NCBI GenBank assembly: GCA_016297675.1
Contig: JAEDGE010000002.1
Span: forward strand, 1 to 35,972
Length of the DNA: 35,972 nt
DNA from: Oscillospiraceae bacterium
GTDB taxonomy: Bacteria > Bacillota > Clostridia > Oscillospirales > Ruminococcaceae
Direction of reading: 5' to 3'
How positions within the stretch are numbered: the first letter of the stretch is position 1; every line of letters starts with the position of its first letter. A program made the position numbers and the translations under genes. The notes beneath the pieces were generated by a model that had not been told where the DNA came from, made no database searches, and worked only from the letters and a program-made list of their open reading frames with translations. Of the stretch, positions 1-7,176 are shown one piece after another.

Positions 1-160
1 TGCATTTCGTACCGTTTTGTTTTTTTCAGATGGCGGACAGCGATTTTCTCTTAGAGGAAAAAGCGTTCTGATTGCACACGCCGTTAAGGGGAACAGCTTG
101 TTCCCCTTAACAATCCCCTTCCGCCAAGCTGAGCCAGCTTGACCGCAGTCGCCTGCGGCG
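1..160. repeat. Hairpin-array intergenic repeat, copy A (5' end cut by window)
   Basis: No gene is seen in 1-299. Positions 122-149 are identical over 28 bases to 12526-12553, and two shorter blocks (CCGTTTTGTTTT and GGCGGACAGCG) also recur there in the same order, so this is the 3' part of the element seen at 12298-12631. It carries successive perfect hairpins with 3-base loops: 44-61 (loop TTA, one bulged G), 83-111 (13-bp stem, loop GCT), 125-141 (7-bp stem, loop AGC) and 150-160 (4-bp stem, loop TGC), the last overlapping an alternative 6-bp stem at 143-158. No transposase or ORF is present. Function unknown. Confidence 0.7.
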
Positions 161-243
161 TAAAATTGATACCATCATTTAAAAATTGATTTCCGTGGCA
201 AGCATTTCCAATTTTCATTTTCAGCAATGTGCTCCTCATTGCC

Positions 244-273
244 TTGACGCTACTCTAAAAAACGTGGTATAAT
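244..273 (+). promoter_or_regulatory. Sigma-A-type promoter for the COG5610-like / GT2 operon
   Basis: TTGACG at 244-249 and a perfect TATAAT at 268-273 are separated by 18 bases. The ATG at 300 is preceded by AGGGGGT at 287-293, so the predicted 5' UTR is only about 20 bases. Confidence 0.75.
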
Positions 274-299
274 AAGAAAAAACGACAGGGGGTGTCTGG

Positions 300-1646
300 A
301 TGCAGCAAAAAGAATATACCACTTTTCTCTCCGCTGTACCGCCGTTTGCAGATGCTGCCGTAGCCTTGCAGTCACAGGATGATGTGTTTTCCAACCTTAC
401 GGCACAGGTCACCGCACCGGTGCTCTACAGCTATGTGTGGTGGTGTTTGCAGCAGGCATTGCAGGACGGGGTGAAAACCCTCTATTTTCTGGCACGGGAT
501 GGACATATTCTCTATCAGATTGCACAGCTTTTTTGTCAGCAATACCGGCTGCCACTGCAATGCCGGTATCTTTTTGTCTCCCGTATGGCATTGCGGATGC
601 CAGCGTATCACCGTATGGGCGATGCTGCTTATGATTTGCTGCTGGTGAGAGGGGCAAATCTAACGCCAAGGCATGTTCTGGAACGCCTGACACTTTCCGC
701 AGAGGAGCAGAAACGAGTTTATGCGGACATTGCCTTTTCCGAAGCAGATGCCGATGTACCAATGGCACCGCCAGTGTTTGCAGTATTTGCTGAGAAACTT
801 CGGCACAGTACAGTCTATGCCGCATTTTTACAAGAGAAATCCAAAGCTTCGTATGATGCCGCCATGCAGTATCTGGAACAGCAGCAGCTGTTTTCCGGTG
901 AGCGGATTGGCATTGTAGACAGCGGATGGAATGGTTCGATGCAAAATTGCCTGCTGACGCTGATGCAGTGTGCAGAGCGTCCGCTGCCCACAGTGAAGGG
1001 CTATTATTTCGGTTTGTATACCGTACCGCAGCAGGGAGAATGGGCAGCTTGGTATTTTGACCCTGCTACGCCGCTTTCAAAGGTGATTCGATTTAACAAT
1101 AATGTGTATGAATGTATGTGTGCTGCACCACACGGCACTACAATGGGCTATCAGTTGCAGGAAGACGGCACAGCTGTTCCAGTTTGCAAGCCAATGGGAG
1201 TGGTGGATTTGGCAAATGCGGCACTTGCCGAAACGCAGGAGCAGGTTTGCCTTGCTTTTACGAAAAAAGCATTGCCGCAGTTGGCATTTTCTGATTTTGC
1301 AGCATTGCCACTGGGGACATTGACCGAACAGCTTTTGCAACGGCTGTTGTTTCGTCCAACCGCAGCAGAAGCAACCGCACTGGGACAATTCCAGTTCTGT
1401 GATGACATGGGGGAATGTTATAGTTTTCCGCTGGCAGCAGCCGGACAAGAGCAAGCGTTGCGACAGTGTCTGTTGTCACAGCGGTTCTTGCAGCGGTTTC
1501 ATCGTTCCTCTGCGGTATTGGCAGAACCGTTTTGGTTGTATGGTTCATTGGCTTGCAGTGGGATTCGACGGAAACGATGGTATCATTGGAATTTTGCCTG
1601 TTGGGATTTCATTCGGCACGGCATTGGCAGGAGGAGACAAAATTGA
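300..1646 (+). CDS. COG5610-like polysaccharide biosynthesis protein
   Basis: 448-residue cytoplasmic protein without signal peptide or clear membrane segment. Three stretches recall the family of predicted HAD-superfamily proteins found in surface-polysaccharide clusters (COG5610): FLARDGHILYQIA (about 64-76), IVDSGWNGSMQ (about 204-214) and GYYFGL (about 233-238). The classical N-terminal HAD DxDxT motif of longer members is not seen, so this may be only the non-HAD portion. The start is ATG 300, with AGGGGGT upstream. It ends in TGA at 1644-1646, overlapping the TTG start of the GT2 gene by 4 bases (TTGA), which indicates translational coupling and a joint role in glycan assembly. The family assignment rests on remembered motifs; the biochemical activity is unknown. 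Confidence 0.55.
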   Translation: MQQKEYTTFLSAVPPFADAAVALQSQDDVFSNLTAQVTAPVLYSYVWWCLQQALQDGVKTLYFLARDGHILYQIAQLFCQQYRLPLQCRYLFVSRMALRMPAYHRMGDAAYDLLLVRGANLTPRHVLERLTLSAEEQKRVYADIAFSEADADVPMAPPVFAVFAEKLRHSTVYAAFLQEKSKASYDAAMQYLEQQQLFSGERIGIVDSGWNGSMQNCLLTLMQCAERPLPTVKGYYFGLYTVPQQGEWAAWYFDPATPLSKVIRFNNNVYECMCAAPHGTTMGYQLQEDGTAVPVCKPMGVVDLANAALAETQEQVCLAFTKKALPQLAFSDFAALPLGTLTEQLLQRLLFRPTAAEATALGQFQFCDDMGECYSFPLAAAGQEQALRQCLLSQRFLQRFHRSSAVLAEPFWLYGSLACSGIRRKRWYHWNFACWDFIRHGIGRRRQN

Positions 1647-2446
1647 CAGAAGAGAAAAAACCGTTGATTTCCGTTTTAATGGGAGTCTATAATTGTGAAG
1701 AACGTTCGATGCTGGAGCGTTCTGTGCGTTCGATTGTGGAGCAGACCTATCCAAACTGGGAGCTGATTCTGTGTGATGATGGTTCGACGAATGCATCTTT
1801 GACATGGATGCGGAGTTTAGCTGCACGGGATGACCGGATTCGCTTACTTCAGAATCATCAAAATCTTGGATTGGCACGCACTTTGAATCGCTGCCTTTCC
1901 GTTGCAAAGGGGGAATATCTGGCACGGCAGGATGACGATGACTATTCCGATCCAGAACGTTTTGCAAAACAAATTGCCTACCTGAAGACACATAAAGAAG
2001 TCGATTTTGTTGGGACAAACTGCACTTTATACACGCCAGAACAGGGCGTTTTTGGCAGTTGGATAAGACCGGAAATGCCAGAAAAGAAAGATTTCTTGTT
2101 TAACTCGCCGTTTATTCACGGTTCTATGTTGTTCCGGCGGAAGTGTTTTGAAAAAGTGAGTGGATATCCGGTGATGAAAAAAATTGCACGCTGTGAGGAC
2201 TATATGCTGTTTATGCAGATGTATGCAGCAGGTTTACAGGGGGCGAATCTACAGGAACCATTGTACACCTATTATTTTGACCAGAATCGCCATCATATTC
2301 CATTTAAGGAACGAATGGATGAGGCGGTGGTACGATGGAGAGGATTTCAGCTTTTACAATTGCTGCCGAAGGGACTACCGTATGTGGGAAAACCGCTGGT
2401 ATTGGCAATGCTGCCGGAAAAGATGGTCAATCGGATGCATTCGTAG
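1643..2446 (+). CDS. Family 2 glycosyltransferase
   Basis: Transfers a sugar from a nucleotide-sugar donor to a glycan acceptor, probably in cell-surface polysaccharide synthesis. The N-terminal GT-A fold shows ISVLMGVYN near residue 9, then CDDGS (nucleotide binding), GLARTLNRCL and the metal-binding acidic run RQDDDDYSDPERF (DxD equivalent), followed by HGSMLFRR and CEDYMLFMQM, as in GT2 enzymes. The frame is open back to 1466, but TTG 1643 is chosen as start: AGGAGGAG at 1629-1636 lies just upstream and TTG overlaps the preceding stop by 4 bases. This gives 267 residues, usual for short GT2 proteins, with no C-terminal membrane anchor. The acceptor cannot be told. An inverted repeat copy begins at its stop codon. 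Confidence 0.9.
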   Translation: MTEEKKPLISVLMGVYNCEERSMLERSVRSIVEQTYPNWELILCDDGSTNASLTWMRSLAARDDRIRLLQNHQNLGLARTLNRCLSVAKGEYLARQDDDDYSDPERFAKQIAYLKTHKEVDFVGTNCTLYTPEQGVFGSWIRPEMPEKKDFLFNSPFIHGSMLFRRKCFEKVSGYPVMKKIARCEDYMLFMQMYAAGLQGANLQEPLYTYYFDQNRHHIPFKERMDEAVVRWRGFQLLQLLPKGLPYVGKPLVLAMLPEKMVNRMHS

Positions 2447-2501
2447 GACACAGGCAGACAGCGAAGCGATTCTGCCGGATGGTTCGGAAAACGTTTTCCT
2501 A
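2446..2501 (-). repeat. Dispersed ~50-bp repeat, inverted copy
   Basis: Read on the minus strand, 2501-2451 matches 12301-12350 with 4 substitutions and one gap over about 50 bases, and a shorter stretch at 12594-12631. The match runs up to the stop codon of the glycosyltransferase. It contains a 14-bp palindrome (GGAAAACGTTTTCC, 2486-2499) and a GGCAGA/TCTGCC stem. No coding capacity. Confidence 0.75.
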
Positions 2502-2524
2502 AGAAATAGGACAATGCATTGCCG

Positions 2525-2640
2525 GTGGTGGCTTTGCCACCACGAGCCGCCGTTCATACTGTCCTCGCAAAGCCAATGGCTTTGCAGCCGCTTTTAGCGG
2601 CACTACAAACAACACCGTTGTTTGCAATAGAGGACAGTAT
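2525..2640. repeat. String of four triloop hairpins, three enclosed by an 11-bp stem
   Basis: Four perfect short hairpins, each with exactly 3 loop bases: 2525-2543 (8 bp, loop TTT), 2567-2585 (8 bp, loop AAT), 2587-2601 (6 bp, loop TTT) and 2606-2624 (8 bp, loop ACC). The last three lie inside an 11-bp perfect stem, ATACTGTCCTC at 2556-2566 with its complement at 2630-2640, giving a cloverleaf with junctions of 0, 1, 4 and 5 bases. It is not a tRNA: loops are too short and there is no T-loop or anticodon arm. No known riboswitch or RNA family is recognised. Confidence 0.75.
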
Positions 2641-2999
2641 ATCAAACTCACGTTAAGAAATACAAAAATTAATTTACGTGACCATTTTCCATGTTCATAA
2701 TTTATAAAGAAATACACTTGCTTTGTGGCGAAATGCAAAAATTCTTTTCAGTTGCTTTTCAGCTTCATTTCACATGATATACACAATCCTCCGGTATACT
2801 ATAACCATGCTCTTAGAAGAGAGCATGTAACATCCTCTAAAGTGCTTTTGCATTTACCCCGGTGCAAAAGTATCATCCCCAATAATCCCTATATCATAGC
2901 AGTGAACGCCTCCACCCCGGGGCGTTTGCTGTTTATGACAAAATATCTGATTATTTTTAATTTTGCATTTTACTTAACTCCTTTCAAATAAATCTGCGT
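2641..2999 (+). other. Non-coding stretch with possible small RNA
   Basis: No plausible gene. A TATACT box at 2795-2800 (no convincing -35) precedes three perfect hairpins: 2806-2827 (8 bp, CATGCTCT arm), 2845-2870 (8 bp, CTTTTGCA arm) and 2900-2931 (CAG and AACGCC arms around a symmetric internal loop). The terminator-like hairpin at 3000-3039 follows. This layout would fit a small RNA of about 240 nt, but 5' and 3' ends do not pair as in 6S RNA and no SRP or tmRNA signature is present. Inference only. Confidence 0.3.
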
Positions 3000-3039
3000 G
3001 AAAGAGCGTGTACCGATTGGTTCCGGTACACGCTCTTTC
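3000..3039. terminator. Terminator-like 16-bp hairpin
   Basis: GAAAGAGCGTGTACCG at 3000-3015 pairs perfectly with 3024-3039 around an 8-base loop. The downstream DNA is only moderately T-rich (CATTTTCCTATTTG), so termination may be partial. It lies upstream of the promoter at 3134-3162. Confidence 0.6.
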
Positions 3040-3133
3040 CATTTTCCTATTTGTCAATAAACTGGAAAACGGCATATGAAAATGGCTTTTTTTTGTCGTT
3101 GTGCCAGTTTTGCATGAAAAAAAGAATTATTGC

Positions 3134-3162
3134 TTGCATTTTGATTTCGGTTGTGTTATACT
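3134..3162 (+). promoter_or_regulatory. Sigma-A-type promoter for the UDPGP-family gene
   Basis: TTGCAT at 3134-3139, a 17-base spacer and TATACT at 3157-3162. The predicted leader to ATG 3248 is about 80 bases with no striking structure. Confidence 0.7.
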
Positions 3163-3247
3163 AAAATCACTGCAAATTTTAAGAAAGTTGTGGGAAATGT
3201 AAAAATATGGTTTGCAAAAACCGAAATAAGAAAGGATTATACGAATC

Positions 3248-4468
3248 ATGCAATATCAAGAAGCCTATCAACGATTGGAATCGTACGGACAAACACATCT
3301 GCTGCAATATTATGACACGTTGTCACCGGAACAGCAGGCAGATCTTTTACAGCAGATTGCAGACATGGATTTCTCTGTTCTGGAGCGGAGCATGCAGGAA
3401 GAAACACCAAGGGGAAAGCTGGAACCATTGGGGGCATGCACCATTTCAGAAATTACAGAGAAGCAGACAGAATATCGAAAAATTGGGTTAGATGCCATTC
3501 GCAGTGGCAGTGTGGGTGCCGTATTACTGGCAGGTGGACAGGGAAGCCGGCTGGGCTGTTCTGGGCCAAAGGGCGTTTTTCAGATTGGTGTAAACAACGA
3601 TTTGACGATTTTTGAGTGCCTGTTCCGCAATCTGATGGAAGTGACAGAGGAAGCGGGTGTGCCGGTACCGCTGTTTATTATGACGAGTGAAGTGAATGAT
3701 GCAGAAACAAAGGCATTTTTAAAAGAAAAGCAGTTTTTTGGCTATCCAAAAGAATCTGTGTATTTCTTTGTGCAGGAGATGGCACCGGTTGTAGATGCAG
3801 ACGGAAAGATTCTGCTGGAGACGAAGAGCCGCATGGCAGTTTCTCCGAATGGCAACGGCGGTTGGTTTTCTTCCATGCAGCGTGCCGGATTGCTGAACGT
3901 GCTGGAGCAGAAGCACATCACATGGCTGAATGTATTTGCTGTGGATAACGTTTTGCAGCGGATGGCAGACCCATGCTTTATCGGTGCGACGATTGCCGCA
4001 AACTGTACATCCGGCAGCAAGGTAGTTGCAAAGGCAGATCCAGAGGAAAAAGTGGGCGTGCTTTGCTTGGAAGACGGCAAGCCTTCTATTGTAGAATATT
4101 TTGAGATGACAGATGATATGCGGAATCTGCGAGAGCCGGATGGTACGCTGACCTATCGGTACGGTGTAATTTTGAATTATTTGTTCCGTGTAGACCAGCT
4201 GCGTAAGACACTAAGTTGTAATTTACCGCTGCATCGGGCATTTAAGTCGGTCGCATGTCTGACAGAAGATGGAACAACTGTGAAACCGGAAAAGCCGAAC
4301 GGCTATAAGTTGGAAACGCTGGTGCTGGATATGGTGCATATGCAGGAAAACTGTTTGCTGTACGAGGTAGAGCGAGAGAGAGAGTTTGCACCGGTCAAGA
4401 ATGCGACGGGTGTAGATTCTGTGGAAACAGCGAGAGCGTTGCTGAAGAAAAACGGCGTAGAACTGTAA
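3248..4468 (+). CDS. UDPGP-family UTP-sugar-1-phosphate uridylyltransferase
   Basis: 406-residue enzyme of the eukaryote-like UDPGP family (UDP-GlcNAc / UDP-glucose / UDP-sugar pyrophosphorylases), which makes UDP-sugars from UTP and a sugar 1-phosphate. The glycine-rich nucleotide loop LAGGQGSRLG is at residues 94-103, followed by the PKG motif near 108. Further family features are IMTSEVNDAETKAF, SPNGNGGW, a central VDNVLQRMADP (metal and UTP region) and IVEYFEMTDD. GlcNAc-1-P or Glc-1-P as substrate cannot be decided by eye. It is monocistronic, between its own promoter and a bidirectional terminator, with AGAAAGGA 11 bases before ATG 3248. It probably supplies precursors for wall or surface glycans such as those made by the neighbouring glycosyltransferases. 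Confidence 0.85.
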   Translation: MQYQEAYQRLESYGQTHLLQYYDTLSPEQQADLLQQIADMDFSVLERSMQEETPRGKLEPLGACTISEITEKQTEYRKIGLDAIRSGSVGAVLLAGGQGSRLGCSGPKGVFQIGVNNDLTIFECLFRNLMEVTEEAGVPVPLFIMTSEVNDAETKAFLKEKQFFGYPKESVYFFVQEMAPVVDADGKILLETKSRMAVSPNGNGGWFSSMQRAGLLNVLEQKHITWLNVFAVDNVLQRMADPCFIGATIAANCTSGSKVVAKADPEEKVGVLCLEDGKPSIVEYFEMTDDMRNLREPDGTLTYRYGVILNYLFRVDQLRKTLSCNLPLHRAFKSVACLTEDGTTVKPEKPNGYKLETLVLDMVHMQENCLLYEVEREREFAPVKNATGVDSVETARALLKKNGVEL

Positions 4469-4488
4469 GCAGAGAGAAAACAGATAAA

Positions 4489-4520
4489 AAAAAGCGGAAA
4501 GCATTTGCTTTCCGCTTTTT
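4489..4520. terminator. Bidirectional intrinsic terminator
   Basis: AAAAAGCGGAAAGCA at 4489-4503 pairs perfectly with 4506-4520. The stem is flanked by an A-run on the left and a T-run on the right, so it can end both the plus-strand UDPGP transcript and the minus-strand rnf transcript, whose last gene stops at 4543. Confidence 0.9.
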
Positions 4521-4542
4521 GTGTAGAGATAGGTAACTTCAT

Positions 4543-5358
4543 TTACTGTGCCAGTGCAGATGCCCGCTTGACAGGTTGTTTCACAATGCATTGCTTCGGA
4601 CATTCCTTCACACAAAGTCCGCAGGAAACGCATTTATCATAGTCAATGACTGCATGATTATCGACCACATGAATGGCATCCAGTTTGCAGGCTTTTTCAC
4701 ACTTTTTGCAGCCGATACAAGCATTTTGACAGGCTTGCATGGCAGTCTTTCCCATGTCCTTGGAGGAGCAGAGAACATCGACTTTTTTCTTTTCCGACCG
4801 CAGGGAAATCAACCCGTTGGGACAGGCTTTTGCACATTTGCCGCAAGAGATGCATTCCTCTGTGCAGATCACCGCCAGACCGTCCTGAATGCGGATACAG
4901 CCCTTTTCACAGACCGCAGCACAGTCTCCCAATCCCAGACAGCCGTGCATACAACTGCCCGTACCGCCGTAGAATCGCTTTGCCGCCGCACAGGTCTGTA
5001 CACCATCAAATACAAATTTCGGTTTGGTTGCGGTACAGGTACCGTTGCAGTGTACCACAGGGATTTTGCGTTCTGCCGCAGAAACAGAAACGCCCATGAT
5101 GCCGCCAATGCTGCTGGCAGCAGACGCACCGCCCGGCAGACAGGCATTCATCGGAGCCCCTTTGCTGACAATCGCATCTGCATAGTCAGCACAGCCAGCA
5201 TAACCGCAGGCACCACAGTTTGCTCCCGGCAGGATTTCTGTGATGTGTTGTGTTCGCTCATCTACCTTGACAGCAAATACTTTGGAAATGACGGTCAGCA
5301 AAATGCCGAATACCAATCCAAAGACGATAAACAGTAAAATTGGCAGGATATATTCCAT
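4543..5358 (-). CDS. rnfB: Rnf complex subunit B (iron-sulfur electron entry protein)
   Basis: RnfB takes electrons from reduced ferredoxin and passes them into the membrane Rnf complex. In its 271 residues an N-terminal membrane helix (about 4-29) is followed by a 4Fe-4S site with C48, C51, C56 and C73 (GANCGACGYAGC). A ferredoxin-like region comes next with several CxxCxxC clusters, among them CISCGKCAKACP, CIGCKKCEKACK and CVSCGLCVKECP. Clostridial RnfB proteins typically carry such extra clusters. It is the last gene of the rnfCDGEAB operon, 19 bases after rnfA, and its stop is close to the bidirectional terminator at 4489-4520. Confidence 0.97.
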   Translation of the reverse strand: MEYILPILLFIVFGLVFGILLTVISKVFAVKVDERTQHITEILPGANCGACGYAGCADYADAIVSKGAPMNACLPGGASAASSIGGIMGVSVSAAERKIPVVHCNGTCTATKPKFVFDGVQTCAAAKRFYGGTGSCMHGCLGLGDCAAVCEKGCIRIQDGLAVICTEECISCGKCAKACPNGLISLRSEKKKVDVLCSSKDMGKTAMQACQNACIGCKKCEKACKLDAIHVVDNHAVIDYDKCVSCGLCVKECPKQCIVKQPVKRASALAQ

Positions 5359-5377
5359 TGTTCACTTCGCTCCTTTC

Positions 5378-5962
5378 TCACTGTCCCAGACCGCCGAAGC
5401 CCAGAAAACTCATGGATACAATGGCAGCTGCCACCAAGGTTGCCGGCACACCACGGAACATTGCCGGTGTTTCCGACTCGGCATCATCCACTCTGGAACG
5501 AACACCGGAAAACAGCACCATTGCCAGAGCAAAACCAAACCCAGAGAAAAAGGCATTGACCATGGATTCCCAGAAGGTGTAATTTTCATCAATGTTCATG
5601 ATGGTGACACCCAGTACGGCACAGTTTGTGGTAATCAGCGGTAAATACACGCCCAATGTTTTGTAAAGTGGTGGCATCACTTTCTTGATGATCATTTCCA
5701 GCAACTGGACAAAGACAGCAATCACCAGAATAAAGGCAACCGTCCGGAGATAGGTCAGGTCGTTTGGCTGGAGCAGAAAATAGTAGATCGGATAAGTCAC
5801 CAGAGAGGCACAGAGCATAACAAAGATAACGGCTGCTCCCATGCCAAGGCTGGAGTCGAATTTTTTGGAAACGCCCAAAAACGGACAGCAGCCGTAGAAT
5901 TTGGAAAGGACGAAATTGTTCGTCAGAACGGCAGCGATGATAATAGTAACCAGTGTACTCAT
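5378..5962 (-). CDS. rnfA: Rnf complex membrane subunit A
   Basis: 194-residue polytopic membrane protein of the RnfA/RnfE (NqrE/NqrD) pair, which forms part of the ion-translocating core. The N-terminal signature TNNFVLSKFYGCCPFLGVSK matches the family, with a conserved cysteine pair in the first membrane region. A second conserved cysteine is in TTNCAVLGV near residue 112. About six membrane segments are visible and the length is normal. Its ATG overlaps the rnfE stop by 4 bases (5959-5962), pointing to coupled translation. Confidence 0.97.
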   Translation of the reverse strand: MSTLVTIIIAAVLTNNFVLSKFYGCCPFLGVSKKFDSSLGMGAAVIFVMLCASLVTYPIYYFLLQPNDLTYLRTVAFILVIAVFVQLLEMIIKKVMPPLYKTLGVYLPLITTNCAVLGVTIMNIDENYTFWESMVNAFFSGFGFALAMVLFSGVRSRVDDAESETPAMFRGVPATLVAAAIVSMSFLGFGGLGQ

Positions 5963-6624
5963 GCTTCTACCTCCTCACAGTTGGCACGGCAGGCAGCGGC
6001 ATTCGGGCAGGCACTGCATCCCAGTTTTTTCGGCGGTTTCTTCTTGGCAATCCGACAGACAACAGCAATGACAATGCCCAGCACGAAAAATCCGCCTGCC
6101 GGCATGACAAACAGTGACATGGTGTGTCCCTGCATAAACGGAATGCTCAAACCGAACCAACTGCCGGAACCGAAGATCTCTCGAATGGAACCCATCAGGA
6201 ACAGGGCAAGCGTGAAGCCCAGCCCCATACCGGCACCGTCCAGAAGGGAGGGGAGCAGGCTGTTTTTGCTGGCGAACATTTCTGCTCTGCCGAGAATGAT
6301 ACAGTTTACGGTAATCAATTCCAGAAAAGCCCCAAGGCTGGTATACAAAGACGGTACAAAACCGTGCAGCAAAAACTGAATCAGCGTGACAAAAGTAGCA
6401 ATGATGACAATGTAGCATGGGAGTTTCACCTGTTCCGGAATGATTTTCCGCAGCAGACTGATCACCAGATTGGAAAAAATCAGGACAAATGTTGTGGAAA
6501 GTCCCATGCCAATGCCGTTAAATGCGCCTGTGGTGACAGCAAGTGTCGGGCACATGCCGAGCAGGGAAACCAGAACCGGATTCTCCCGAATCAAACCTTT
6601 TGTAAACTCTTTTCCATAGTTCAT
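5959..6624 (-). CDS. rnfE: Rnf complex membrane subunit E
   Basis: 221-residue polytopic partner of RnfA in the ion-pumping core. Family features are the opening KEFTKGLIRENPVLVSLLGM followed by CPTLAVTT, and the internal ITVNCIILGRAEMFA with a conserved cysteine. About six membrane segments are visible. After the last helix a cytoplasmic tail carries four cysteines (GCSACPNAAACRANCEE), which the core function does not require. The gene overlaps rnfG by 4 bases (6621-6624) and rnfA by 4, so the block is translationally coupled. Confidence 0.97.
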   Translation of the reverse strand: MNYGKEFTKGLIRENPVLVSLLGMCPTLAVTTGAFNGIGMGLSTTFVLIFSNLVISLLRKIIPEQVKLPCYIVIIATFVTLIQFLLHGFVPSLYTSLGAFLELITVNCIILGRAEMFASKNSLLPSLLDGAGMGLGFTLALFLMGSIREIFGSGSWFGLSIPFMQGHTMSLFVMPAGGFFVLGIVIAVVCRIAKKKPPKKLGCSACPNAAACRANCEEVEA

Positions 6625-7175
6625 TGTAAAATCGCCTCCTTATTTTGTGCAAAGGTGTCCATTGCACAGGTCACAGCGGCTTTCATGCCGTTGGAGGAAT
6701 AGGTGGCACCGGTGATGCCGTCCACCTGTTCCACCGCTGCTGCATCCGATAAGCCAATGAGGGAATCGGTCAGGAGTTCTGGATTGGTCTGCACTTTTGT
6801 GCCCAGTCCGGGTGTTTCGGTGACAGAAACAAATGTGATTCCTGTAATTGCCCCTTCTGTATCCAGTCCAATGACTACTTGCAAGCCGCCTTTATTATAG
6901 CCGTTGGCAGTAACCAGAATGGCTGTCTGTTGATTTTCATCGACATAGACCGCTGTTGCAGCGGCTTTTTCATTGTCAGCCGGCTGAAAATCCGGTACTT
7001 GGGTAAAGCTGCCGGCGTTCGGCAGAGCCTGCAAACTGGTTTGAATCGAAGCGGCTTCTGCGGCTGCAATTTTTTCCTTTGTGATGCTGTTGACTACGGC
7101 AAGCAGACCGCAGCAGCAGGCACAGACAATCGCCAGTACAATCGGCGGTTTGATGAAATTTTGCTTCTGTTTCAT
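6621..7175 (-). CDS. rnfG: Rnf complex subunit G (covalent FMN protein)
   Basis: Membrane-anchored periplasm-facing electron carrier with FMN attached to a threonine. One N-terminal membrane helix (about 11-31) precedes an extracytoplasmic FMN-binding domain; the attachment motif is DGITGATYSS, with Thr about 158. The frame stays open to 7208, but the ATG at 7175 is preferred because GGAGG lies 8-9 bases upstream, inside the end of rnfD. It gives 184 residues starting MKQKQNF and begins one base after the rnfD stop. Confidence 0.95.
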   Translation of the reverse strand: MKQKQNFIKPPIVLAIVCACCCGLLAVVNSITKEKIAAAEAASIQTSLQALPNAGSFTQVPDFQPADNEKAAATAVYVDENQQTAILVTANGYNKGGLQVVIGLDTEGAITGITFVSVTETPGLGTKVQTNPELLTDSLIGLSDAAAVEQVDGITGATYSSNGMKAAVTCAMDTFAQNKEAILQ

Positions 7176-7176
7176 C

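Noticed and set aside
1..160. Insertion sequence
   Set aside because: Repeats and hairpins are present, but no transposase or remnant of one is seen in any copy.
2556..2640. tRNA or tRNA-like gene
   Set aside because: Cloverleaf outline only: loops are 3 bases, and T-loop, D-loop and anticodon features are missing.
4576..5337. Plus-strand frame of 253 codons opposite rnfB
   Set aside because: RnfB on the minus strand has all cysteine motifs in order. The plus frame has no domain and lies beyond the terminator of the preceding gene.
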